Part shown: piece by piece, positions 14,901-21,626 of the stretch
How the letters are laid out: each line of letters opens with the position of its first letter
Numbering within the stretch: the stretch's first letter is position 1
Assembly: GCA_016715645.1 (NCBI GenBank)
Contig: JADJZR010000007.1
Location: 62,001-126,000, forward strand
Length of the DNA: 64,000 nucleotides
Direction of reading: 5' to 3'
Source: Elusimicrobiota bacterium
Lineage (GTDB): Bacteria > Elusimicrobiota > Elusimicrobia > FEN-1173
Notes under the pieces: generated by a model
What the model was told of the DNA's origin: nothing
Databases searched by the model: none
Seen by the model: the letters and a program-made list of their open reading frames with translations, nothing else
Position numbers and translations under genes: made by a program

Positions 14901-17171
14901 CAAATGAATCGGTATGGATTCCGTCGCCGTAGCAAGACCCATACTATCCCGAATGGCGTTGAGCCCTGATTGAATCATTATTTTCCCCAATATCGTCCCC
15001 CCGACAACAACAGATAAATTAACCACGGGTCCGGCGGGGAACAACAGGACCAGGAGGGCCCCCACGAGAGCTCCCACCAGTGCACCGGCCAGGATCCGAT
15101 TCCGGATCGATAGGATGTCCATCCACTCTTCGAACGTCTCGGGATGGTGGTTAACGAGAAACGCCCGGGTGAATACACTCCATTCCACAAGGGGAGCGAA
15201 TCCTATACGCACAACTTTTTCCACAACAGAACCTAAAAAGAACGAACTAAACCAGCGACGTCCCCGTTCCAGGGTCTGTTCTTCCCCAGGGCGAAAGACC
15301 TTTTCCGCAACAATTTCATACCGGGGCCCTTTGAATTGAACCAGCAGGGAAGCGGAAACACCGTTTGACGTTACTTGTACGCCGACCTGGTTATCTGGAA
15401 GCCGATAGGCCCGCACAGTCGCTTTCGGAGCATCAGGGTGCGCTGAGAGGGCATGAAAGTCGGAACGGACTGTACCTTCCGGCTGAGATTCCAACGCCTG
15501 CGCAGACATCCTGGCGAACCGTCGTGCTGACACGATGAGAGGAAGTTGGGTGTCCCGGACTTCCGGGGCTATGGGCGGGGCGGCTAGAAACAGCTTTTGC
15601 CCCCGGAAGAGGGTATCCAGCGGGGATTTCTCTTTGGAAAAAACGCTGAGCGCCGTCCCCGCGTCGGAATCTATCCGGTCGATTTGCGGGACATAGGTAA
15701 TGATCTCCAGGCCAGCCGCCTTCAATCGCTCTTCAATCCCGCGGGAATGAAATCCGCCTGACACCAGGACGGCCTTTGAGGCGCGACGGGATTCAAAAAG
15801 AGAAAGGAGGTTACGGCTCATGGCCTCGTCCCGGGAGAGAGCCTCTCGATAAAAGGATTCAAAAGGATCTCTCTCCGGAGCAGGCAAGGAATTGGTCACA
15901 CGTTCGTATTCGTCCCATTCTTCCCGCGTCAACGAAAAGTCGAGGAGTTTTCCGGTTAAACGATGGGAGCGGGCCTCTTTTACAAGGCTTTTCTCCGCTG
16001 GAGTTACGGCCAGCGCGTCGTAGGCCTTCTTTTCCAGGCGATGGATTTCAGTGAACAACCTTTCGGCGTCGATCCCGTCGGCCAAAACCACATATCGGAT
16101 GTATTCGTTGAGAGCGGGGTAGTGTGTGAGGTGAATGGATGCGTCGCGGCAAAGACCCGAGAGGTGCGTGTAGATCCCGGCGTAGCGAATCCTTCCTTCC
16201 CGATAGGCCGCGCCGAGATCAACCAATGATGAATACTGATTCGGAGTCAGCCGGTCTGCCAACTCACGAACCAGGGAGGCTCGGTCTGTTTCCACCCGCT
16301 TGAAGTCGATTTTTTTCTCACGGCGATGGGCCTCGATGAACTTGACTGCCTGGGGGAACCCAGAATCAATGGGAATGGGAACGGATTCGATGTAGTCTCC
16401 CAGGGACAGATGGCCATCCTGATAGGCCTGGACCTTCCCATCGAACGTGGCCAGTCGACTGTTAAAGACGCTCTTTTTTTGTTCTTGAAGGGATTGTTTG
16501 GCCTGCACCCAACGGGCTTTGATTTCTGTTGAGCCCGGAAGAGAACGCCGGTAGGCATCCACGTTCGCCAAATAATGGTCCCTGTCATCAACCCCGATCA
16601 GCGGCACTGGCGAGGAGCTGGAGAACACAGCCAAAACAGGACCGGAAATTCGGTTTTGGCCCATGAGGTATTTGGCCGCTTCCTGAACCGATTCCTGGTC
16701 CGGGAACCGGGCGAACCGGGAGAGGTCAATGGGACCGAAAGCACTTTCCAGAGCGACGAACTCCGTTCCTCCCTTTTCGATAAGGGATTGGATAGCCCGG
16801 GCAATATTTCCCTGGGCCTGGGCGTTTTGGTGAACATCTTGAATAAGATAGACGGTCTTTCTTTGTCTTTGTGAGAGGGTCAGCGGATTCCTATCGTAGG
16901 AAGAGAGGTCTGATCCCAAAGGCGAGACTCGGCGCAGACCAAGAAGAGAAGAAGGATCTGCCTTTTCCCTTCCCAGGGGGAGAACCCCCTCTCCCACAGC
17001 GGAGACGGACAGCGTTTGAGGGGGAGCAGCCCTCCGTTGCACCGCCGTGCGGCGGGATTCCCAAAAGGAGGATTCCGCCTGGAGGGGGGCATATTGAAGA
17101 GCCCCAACGAGGATTGACAAGCCGATCGCGGTGGCTTTTCGGAATACGGAATGCGGCAGGTAGAGGTCCAT
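11961..17171 (-). CDS. Giant paralogue B: TIKI/ChaN-like, GalT/HIT-like and degenerate protease domains
   Basis: 1736 aa. Signal peptide 1-32, then ESSFWESRR (33-41). Family domain about 107-530: LIQDVHQN, LESAFGPI, GVDDRDHY, SGGFH. Membrane hairpin about 692-735. Residues about 785-1085 resemble the GDP-hexose phosphorylase (VTC2-type) branch of the GalT/HIT superfamily: INHLHLQG, with His925-Leu-His927-Leu-Gln929 (bases 14385-14399) at the nucleotidyl-transfer site. The 1115-1215 region matches giant A 915-1015. Residues about 1500-1665 match the protease-like region of A, but HEWGH is replaced by RSYYH (1620-1624), so zinc binding should be lost. It ends without the membrane/C-terminal module, which the next gene supplies. 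A degenerate 11-bp repeat operator precedes it, with TACTCT 6 nt before the ATG, suggesting a leaderless mRNA. Confidence 0.85.
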   Translation of the reverse strand: MDLYLPHSVFRKATAIGLSILVGALQYAPLQAESSFWESRRTAVQRRAAPPQTLSVSAVGEGVLPLGREKADPSSLLGLRRVSPLGSDLSSYDRNPLTLSQRQRKTVYLIQDVHQNAQAQGNIARAIQSLIEKGGTEFVALESAFGPIDLSRFARFPDQESVQEAAKYLMGQNRISGPVLAVFSSSSPVPLIGVDDRDHYLANVDAYRRSLPGSTEIKARWVQAKQSLQEQKKSVFNSRLATFDGKVQAYQDGHLSLGDYIESVPIPIDSGFPQAVKFIEAHRREKKIDFKRVETDRASLVRELADRLTPNQYSSLVDLGAAYREGRIRYAGIYTHLSGLCRDASIHLTHYPALNEYIRYVVLADGIDAERLFTEIHRLEKKAYDALAVTPAEKSLVKEARSHRLTGKLLDFSLTREEWDEYERVTNSLPAPERDPFESFYREALSRDEAMSRNLLSLFESRRASKAVLVSGGFHSRGIEERLKAAGLEIITYVPQIDRIDSDAGTALSVFSKEKSPLDTLFRGQKLFLAAPPIAPEVRDTQLPLIVSARRFARMSAQALESQPEGTVRSDFHALSAHPDAPKATVRAYRLPDNQVGVQVTSNGVSASLLVQFKGPRYEIVAEKVFRPGEEQTLERGRRWFSSFFLGSVVEKVVRIGFAPLVEWSVFTRAFLVNHHPETFEEWMDILSIRNRILAGALVGALVGALLVLLFPAGPVVNLSVVVGGTILGKIMIQSGLNAIRDSMGLATATESIPIHLSDPAAVERGQRINQDPGSLGTELMSSWDEKMASGQVFKFNLNDVVWLYLDRFRKVFNPGRGGKRPRQMDVADLHQSFNPDAFHFDSSKMNPAELLAEGVIVNGFETDFVANVNPLQEGHFLITPQRRSRHNQFFSRMAALVALGTIAMFGSRLKIGYNSVGAFASINHLHLQGVPYDTGDEMPVEKEFADSHKRTLLRSDGGIQLWQLTQWPIKGYVLTGHDQEALANQLVEMATVLHKKNQPFNIIFTRKEGGEFFIFLMPRQPEKSTRFGTGAAFFECGGEFLFVKQDGKTMEQSIAEFQAANDQNIQDDLATFDLDETQKKEIRGKLLATFPPSVPDLYEEEIAYYSPDRQSVKRMVLDAWEREISIMDTGMDIVDEGNKVGLIFKWRGGGTGILVYYDDDGVVVKVSEVVGGKDDITRFNVQETPTQRVVGLNINSGETIAIHLKLSTAPSYVIKTNVPTRTSPALNGLPTNGLSPIGQRVAESLRNRLAPLGNHGSRFGRGYNETGLNWMISSEGSGMSYDPQIIKRVEVQVGNDGRINVFDSRDLFIINGAITHNYRYGLGEDQDLAPYEQGGSPIVGLVLPRNIKENISDITLVVTDQSFEIMKKKLPHHVKMTKESELFTPANQDIRAAFIGAPVNLPRLTSPGEENRGTSDQPKKERRMADYSLTELVHSFYQELSNWPWDGDSPQLPTNPAKLLSMMAALSEKSVDASNEEILEAFQATIDTLGWQNLEKILHPSVVRMHSNEKFQGAVAELLRREWRGLGMSRIEGSQHGAIHNVGDWIRQVASSLNVTLPDVNLYAATGGALVANPSYAREFLKNPAVRTTDGVYVAKGHAIILNLSPSDPLALVGAVTARSYYHPLFLAGVFPQGPSFHMIASCLEIFWLMETNLISGDASQRLRTYQESPFREFDVRKHVNIPALVHAGEKINSDRGVENARNWEDIQKVLEKAALEVTKKSFPVNTWRRPRDTF

Positions 17172-17198
17172 GCCCAGAGAGTAACTGGTTGGCCCTAC

Positions 17199-17232
17199 CG
17201 AAACAGGGAAGAAGTTGTAACAGAATTGTAAT
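17199..17232 (-). promoter_or_regulatory. Tandem 11-bp repeat operator, copy 2 (degenerate)
   Basis: Read on the minus strand, ATTAC starts at 17232 and GTTACAACTTC at 17221, 11 bp apart; the third unit (TTCCC at 17210) has drifted. TACTCT at 17177-17182 is the -10 candidate and stands 6 nt before the ATG of giant B. The weakest of the six copies. Confidence 0.5.
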
Positions 17233-17235
17233 TTT

Positions 17236-17252
17236 AATGCACGCCGTGCATT
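17236..17252. promoter_or_regulatory. Perfect 17-bp palindrome between LacI gene and giant B
   Basis: AATGCACG-C-CGTGCATT lies 52 bp past the stop of the LacI-type gene and just upstream of the repeat operator of giant B. No T-run follows on the minus strand, so an operator is as likely as a terminator. It could be a target of the adjacent LacI regulator, though known LacI operators usually have an even CG centre. Confidence 0.4.
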
Positions 17253-17304
17253 GAGAGCGTTTCATCCGACGCGGACCGTAAAGTCCGATCGAGGACATCG
17301 TTGG

Positions 17305-18372
17305 TCAGGTGGATTCGCGAACGATGAGTGTCCCAGGGACCAATTTAAGGACGGGGCCTTTGATTTTTTTTTCGATGAGATCAATGAGCATCCCGGTCCC
17401 CTCTCGCGCCATTTCTCGCAACGGCTGGGCCACCGTCGTGAGCCGAGGTCGAACGTACTCGCCGATGCGAAGACCGTCGAAACCCAAAACAGCCACATCG
17501 CCCGGGCACCGTTTTCCGAGGGTTTCCAGGGCGCGGATCGCTCCGATGGCTGTTTCGTCGTCCCATGCAAAAATGGCGGTGGGCGGGGTCCGTACTTTTT
17601 GAAAGAGACGGCTCACGGCCTGGAAACCGCCTTTTTCGTCTGGGAAACTGTCCTGGATGAGCTCTTTTTTTACCGGGATAACACGGTCATTGAGGGCGGA
17701 CAGATACCCCTTTTTTCGTCGGATGGATTCCTCAAAATGGCCACCCCCATCCAAGTAAGCGATGGCGCGATGACCGCGCTCAATAAGGTGAGTGGTTCCC
17801 AGATAGGCCGCCTGCTGATTGTCGAATCCAACGAAGTTGACTCCTTTTCCCAGCTGAAATTCCAGGTTCAAGAACACAACCGGTTTATTCCAAAAGGCGC
17901 GCACGCGATCGGGGAAGGGGGTGAAATCTTTTATGTAGGGCCCGCAAAGTCCGGAGATAAGAAATCCGTCAAGCCCTTCATCAAAAACACGGGAATCCGG
18001 CCAGGTCATGGGGGTGCGAACCGGCAGAATGTGGATTCGACAGGTGTAGCGGGGGAAAGATTCCAGAACGTCATGAACCCCCATCAGCGATTTGACAATC
18101 AGTTCCTGAAAAAAGATCGAATCCAAAATAGCGGGGACAATGAGCCCGATGGTTCGCGGGTGTCTCGACACCATGGATTTTCCCATCCACCGTGGGCGAT
18201 AGTTTAATCGATCCGCCAAATCGGCCACTTTTCTGCGAACTTCTTCCGATATCAGGTTTTGTTTTTCAGGGTCCAGCGCCCGCGACACCGTTGAGTGGGA
18301 AATCTTGAGCATCCGGGCCAAATCAACAATCCCCACGGGCCTGGTGATCGGATGGCGATCGGACTTTGACAT
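17305..18372 (-). CDS. LacI-family transcriptional regulator
   Basis: 355 aa from the ATG at 18372, which begins MSKSDRHPITRPVGI; an in-frame TTG at 18402 is a less likely start. Residues about 12-60 form the LacI helix-turn-helix (VDLARMLKISHSTVSRALD, then NYRP hinge). Residues 65-350 are a periplasmic-binding-like sugar sensor: LIVPAILDSIFFQELI, the VFLNLE strand, the FVGFDNQQAAYLGTTHLIERGH motif region, and near the C-terminus AVLGFDG and PRLTTVAQP. It should bind a sugar and repress a catabolic operon; the target is not evident since giant B and ATPase genes flank it. It starts 30 bp after the stop of the ATPase at 18403 and may share its transcript. Confidence 0.9.
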   Translation of the reverse strand: MSKSDRHPITRPVGIVDLARMLKISHSTVSRALDPEKQNLISEEVRRKVADLADRLNYRPRWMGKSMVSRHPRTIGLIVPAILDSIFFQELIVKSLMGVHDVLESFPRYTCRIHILPVRTPMTWPDSRVFDEGLDGFLISGLCGPYIKDFTPFPDRVRAFWNKPVVFLNLEFQLGKGVNFVGFDNQQAAYLGTTHLIERGHRAIAYLDGGGHFEESIRRKKGYLSALNDRVIPVKKELIQDSFPDEKGGFQAVSRLFQKVRTPPTAIFAWDDETAIGAIRALETLGKRCPGDVAVLGFDGLRIGEYVRPRLTTVAQPLREMAREGTGMLIDLIEKKIKGPVLKLVPGTLIVREST

Positions 18373-18402
18373 GGGCTCATTTTCCCAAATTATAGACCCC
18401 AA

Positions 18403-19557
18403 CTACAATCCGAGTTCAACCAATCCCTTTTCCCAGGGGAGGCACTGCGTCGCGCCAATTTTCTGCGGAAGGGGATCGCGGGAGAGGCAATACAACTCGC
18501 TTTCGCCGGCCATGGGGCCAATTTGATTGAGGGTGCGAACATCTTCCGGAGTGACTCGGTCGGTGGACTTGATCTCCACCCACGCCCGTTTAAGGCCCGG
18601 CCGGTCGATGACCAGGTCAATTTCCGCGTCGGGTGTCGCAAAAGCGGAGAACTGGTAGTCTCTGCGCCCATAGCTTGACAGACGGATCATTTCGTTGACA
18701 ATGAAGTGTTCAAAGGCCTGACCAAATGCGAACGTTCCTGGAGCCAGATCAATGTTGAGAAGGTTGAACAGGGCCCGTTGCACCCCGATGTCAAAAAAAT
18801 AAAACTTGGATCGGGCCGTTTGGCGTTTGCGCAGAGATTCATGAAAGGGTTCCAAACGAAATCCTAAAAGTGTGTCCTCCAGGATCTGGTAATAGGCCTG
18901 AACCGACACAACCCCGGTGCCGATGTCACGCCCCAACTTCGAATAGTTGATGGGTTGGCCATTCATCTGGGCGGCAACCGACAAAAATCGGCGGAAGGGG
19001 GGCAGTTTTCGGATCACCTGTTCCTGGATAATTTCTTCCTGCAGATAGGTGTGAGCATATCCGCGCAGGTATTCTTTGCGCGCCTCGACATCATCAAGTG
19101 AAAATACTTTTGGAAGCGTTCCCCACCGAAGGGCGTTTTCTAGGGAAAAAACATCTCCCAGTTCCCTGTGGGTTAGAGGAAAGAGATGGTTGATGAACGC
19201 TCGACCCGCCAGGAGGTTTGCACCTCCCCGTTTCAGTTTTCGTGGGCTCGACCCAGTCAGACCGAAGAGAAATCGCCCCCGTTCGATTTCCTGGTGAACA
19301 ACATCAAGAAGCTGGGGCACCTTTTGAATTTCGTCTATAAAAACCCATTTGATTTCGGCCGGTAGCTCACGGAGCTCGTTCGAAAAGGCCCGCGGGGTCA
19401 ACTCATACCTTTGTTGGAGGTCCAGGTCCAACAGGTCAATGCGACGCGTTACTTCCCGGGGTAAAAACGAATTAAGATATAACGTTTTTCCCGTTCCACG
19501 TGGCCCGAACAGAAAAAAGCTGTTGTTATCTAATATTTTTATTAATCTATTAAACAT
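18403..19557 (-). CDS. AAA ATPase with DUF4143 (AAA_14 type)
   Basis: 384 aa, close to the family norm of about 380-400. Walker A FGPRGTGKT at about 17-25, Walker B VFIDEIQKVPQLL at about 71-83, then the LTGSSPRKLKRGGANLLAGRA sensor stretch shortened here only in description. The C-terminal half is DUF4143: a winged-helix part around INYSKLGRDIGTGVVSVQAYY, then a nuclease-fold-like region with AEIDLVIDRPG and WVEIKST (D...E.K). Proteins of this type are common, patchily distributed and of unclear role. The two copies at 47179 and 52668 are near relatives; 20228-21391 is more distant. Start ATG 19557 has no Shine-Dalgarno. Confidence 0.9.
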   Translation of the reverse strand: MFNRLIKILDNNSFFLFGPRGTGKTLYLNSFLPREVTRRIDLLDLDLQQRYELTPRAFSNELRELPAEIKWVFIDEIQKVPQLLDVVHQEIERGRFLFGLTGSSPRKLKRGGANLLAGRAFINHLFPLTHRELGDVFSLENALRWGTLPKVFSLDDVEARKEYLRGYAHTYLQEEIIQEQVIRKLPPFRRFLSVAAQMNGQPINYSKLGRDIGTGVVSVQAYYQILEDTLLGFRLEPFHESLRKRQTARSKFYFFDIGVQRALFNLLNIDLAPGTFAFGQAFEHFIVNEMIRLSSYGRRDYQFSAFATPDAEIDLVIDRPGLKRAWVEIKSTDRVTPEDVRTLNQIGPMAGESELYCLSRDPLPQKIGATQCLPWEKGLVELGL

Positions 19558-19583
19558 AATATATAATTGAGCGACATATTTAT

Positions 19584-19612
19584 ATCATAAGTTAAAGCAC
19601 AACAAATTGCAA
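19584..19612 (-). promoter_or_regulatory. Sigma-70-type promoter of the ATPase gene at 18403
   Basis: Minus strand: TTGCAA (19607-19612), 17-bp spacer, TATGAT (19584-19589). The predicted start lies about 20 nt before the ATG. The region is strongly AT-rich compared with its surroundings. Confidence 0.5.
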
Positions 19613-19680
19613 GAATATTTTATGGGGCTTCCGGGTTTAGCATGGGTATAAATTAGCCCCCCGCAATGGAAATAGATCGA

Positions 19681-20148
19681 TTATTTGAAGTTCTCTATGT
19701 TTCTAAAGCCACAGGCCATCTGTTTGATTTTCTGAATCTTGCTATTGATGCTTTCACTCATCGCGTAGACCCACTGGTAAATGGTTTCATGGCTCACCAC
19801 GGGAAGTTTTGTTTCTGGGTTCGTGGATGTTGTGCGCTCGTGCTGAAGCCGCCCGGCAATGGTTTCGGGAGACCATCCGATGCGCATCTTGGCCTCGATG
19901 TGGTCCTTCAGCCCCGGGTGGTTGATGCGGGGACGTTGGTGTCCTTCGCTGAAGCGTTGTTGGGCCAAACGATCGGCGGCGTGGGGGCGATACCCCGTCG
20001 GGGTCGTATTCCGTCGTATTTCACGGGAAAGCGTCCCGGTGGAACATCCCAAGAAACGCGCAATGCTCGTTAACGTACGTCCTCGATTGAAGAGTATGGC
20101 AAGGGTGTCACGGTCTTCCTCGTTCAAGTGTCTGAATGTTTTGGGCAT
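19681..20148 (-). pseudogene. Truncated IS30-type transposase fused to an ISL3-type C-terminal tail
   Basis: 155 codons. Residues 1-128 match the N-terminus of IS30-family transposases: the HTH part (HLNEEDRDTLAILFNRG, SIARFLGCSTGTLSREI), then RIGWSPETIAGRL and HETIYQWVYA. The DDE catalytic domain that should follow is absent; full-length IS30 transposases are about 310-350 aa. From residue 130 the frame continues as ESINSKIQKIKQMACGFRNIENFK-like sequence, which resembles the extreme C-terminus of ISL3-family transposases. The two pieces join without a frame break. No intact inverted repeats were found, so this is a scar from two insertion sequences. Confidence 0.75.
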
Positions 20149-20227
20149 GGTCCGCTCACTTTAGCGGATCCTATGCCCTTTGGCTGTTGCATTAGCTTAT
20201 TGAACTCGGGACCCCCCTAATGCATGC

Positions 20228-21391
20228 TTAGGGGAGGGCCAATTCCTTGCAAAAGGTTGTAAACGGGAGGACGCGGATGCCGGTGGGGGCGTGAACGAAG
20301 TCCTGGTCGCCCCGGTGGACTTGATAGAAAGCGGGAATGGCGGTCCGTTCTTTGAAATACGCGGCGGCAGAACTGACGGAGCGCTCGCCTGTTTTGCATT
20401 CCACGGCGAACTCCGGTCGGTCGTCCCGGAGAACAACAAAATCCACCTCGCGCTTGTCAGTGTCACGCAAAAAACGTAGCTCCATTTTGTGGCCCTTGGT
20501 GTCCTCAATCCAATGGCAATACTTTAGGAGCTGTGAGGCAACCAGGTTTTCAAAGCGCGCGCCAGGGTCTGGAACCACCGACCAGTCCCAAAAATAGAGT
20601 TTTCGCTCTTTTCGAACCGCCCGAATCCGTTTGGACCCGAATGGTGCGATGCGAAAGCACAGGTAAAGCCGTTCAAAGATCGACACCCACCGTTCCACAC
20701 TCTGATGCGCAACCCCCAGAAGGTCTTTCAGGTGTCCGATGGATAGGGGCGATCCCACACACGATGGGAGGTGGCCCAACAGTTCTTCCAGAGACGTGAT
20801 TTCTTTTACCTGTTCCAGGTCGCGGAGGTCCTCGCGCAGGACGCGCTCGTTTCTTTCCCGAGCCCAGCGGCGGTGGAGAACGGGATCGGCGGCAAAGAAC
20901 GGTTCCGGGAACCCTCCGAAGGTCAGCAGATCGTCCACCGTTTTCTGCCCGCAGGAAGGATCCGCCTCCCGGAGAGAAAGGGGGTGCAGACGAAGATAAT
21001 GATACCGCCCCAATAGTGAATCTCCCCCGCGCCGGTAATAATCGAGTCGCGCCGAACCCGTGACCAGAAATCGGTATTGGGATTTCATTTTATCGTAGAG
21101 ACCCTTGACCAGGTTTCGCCAACGGCGATATTTGTGGAGCTCGTCCAGGATGATTAGATTTTCACCCGGAGGAAGATGTCCCTTCAACAGCCGGGATCGG
21201 TCCTGGGCATTGTCCCAGTTGAAATAGGCAGGGTGAGTTTCCGTGGCGCCCTTTCCCAAAAGACCAAGGGCGAGGGTCGTCTTCCCCACCTGGCGAGGCC
21301 CGCCAACGAAAACCATGCGTCTCTGGAGATCAGAAAGGATCGGCGCGGTCAGGGAGCGAACGGGACCAACAACGTTTGTGGAGTTAACCAT
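20228..21391 (-). CDS. AAA ATPase with DUF4143 (second, divergent type)
   Basis: 387 aa. Walker A GGPRQVGKTTLA (about 30-41) and Walker B LIILDELHKYRRW (about 79-91), then TGSARLDYYRRGGDSLLGRY in the AAA_14 sensor region. The DUF4143 half contains DLLGVAHQSVERW and a nuclease-like core DKREVDFVVLRDDRPEFAVECKTGE (D...E.K). Unlike the three other copies here it has the PRQVGKTT form and ends in VLPFTTFC-like sequence. A perfect 26-bp palindrome covers its promoter, so it is probably autorepressed. No partner gene is next to it. Confidence 0.9.
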   Translation of the reverse strand: MVNSTNVVGPVRSLTAPILSDLQRRMVFVGGPRQVGKTTLALGLLGKGATETHPAYFNWDNAQDRSRLLKGHLPPGENLIILDELHKYRRWRNLVKGLYDKMKSQYRFLVTGSARLDYYRRGGDSLLGRYHYLRLHPLSLREADPSCGQKTVDDLLTFGGFPEPFFAADPVLHRRWARERNERVLREDLRDLEQVKEITSLEELLGHLPSCVGSPLSIGHLKDLLGVAHQSVERWVSIFERLYLCFRIAPFGSKRIRAVRKERKLYFWDWSVVPDPGARFENLVASQLLKYCHWIEDTKGHKMELRFLRDTDKREVDFVVLRDDRPEFAVECKTGERSVSSAAAYFKERTAIPAFYQVHRGDQDFVHAPTGIRVLPFTTFCKELALP

Positions 21392-21393
21392 AG

Positions 21394-21419
21394 TTAATTT
21401 TACTCATGAGTAAAATTAA
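21394..21419. promoter_or_regulatory. Perfect 26-bp palindromic operator over the promoter of the ATPase at 20228
   Basis: The half-site TTAATTTTACTCA is followed directly by its exact reverse complement. On the minus strand TTGACT (21419-21424) is a -35 candidate and TAAAAT inside the palindrome the -10, with a 16-bp spacer; the ATG at 21391 follows 2 bp after the palindrome and about 5 nt after the -10. A bound dimer would block RNA polymerase. The mRNA would be leaderless. Confidence 0.65.
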
Positions 21420-21626
21420 GTCAAGGTTATTTTTTACAAAAACACCCAATGCTTGGAGAACCCAGGAATAATTCCGCCCCCACCGGGTTTTGATCCCAGC
21501 GCTTTTCGCTGGTTTTAGTTAACCTCTGGGAAATCCCTGCTCTTCTTGGATAAAATCCAGGAATGCCCCGGGCAAAATTTTCTAGCTCTCCTGCATCGAA
21601 ATAATCCCTCGACCGAAATATTTTGG

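Noticed and set aside
21496..21516. Hairpin CCAGCG/CGCTGG followed by TTTT on the plus strand
   Set aside because: No plus-strand gene lies upstream, so there is no transcript for it to end.
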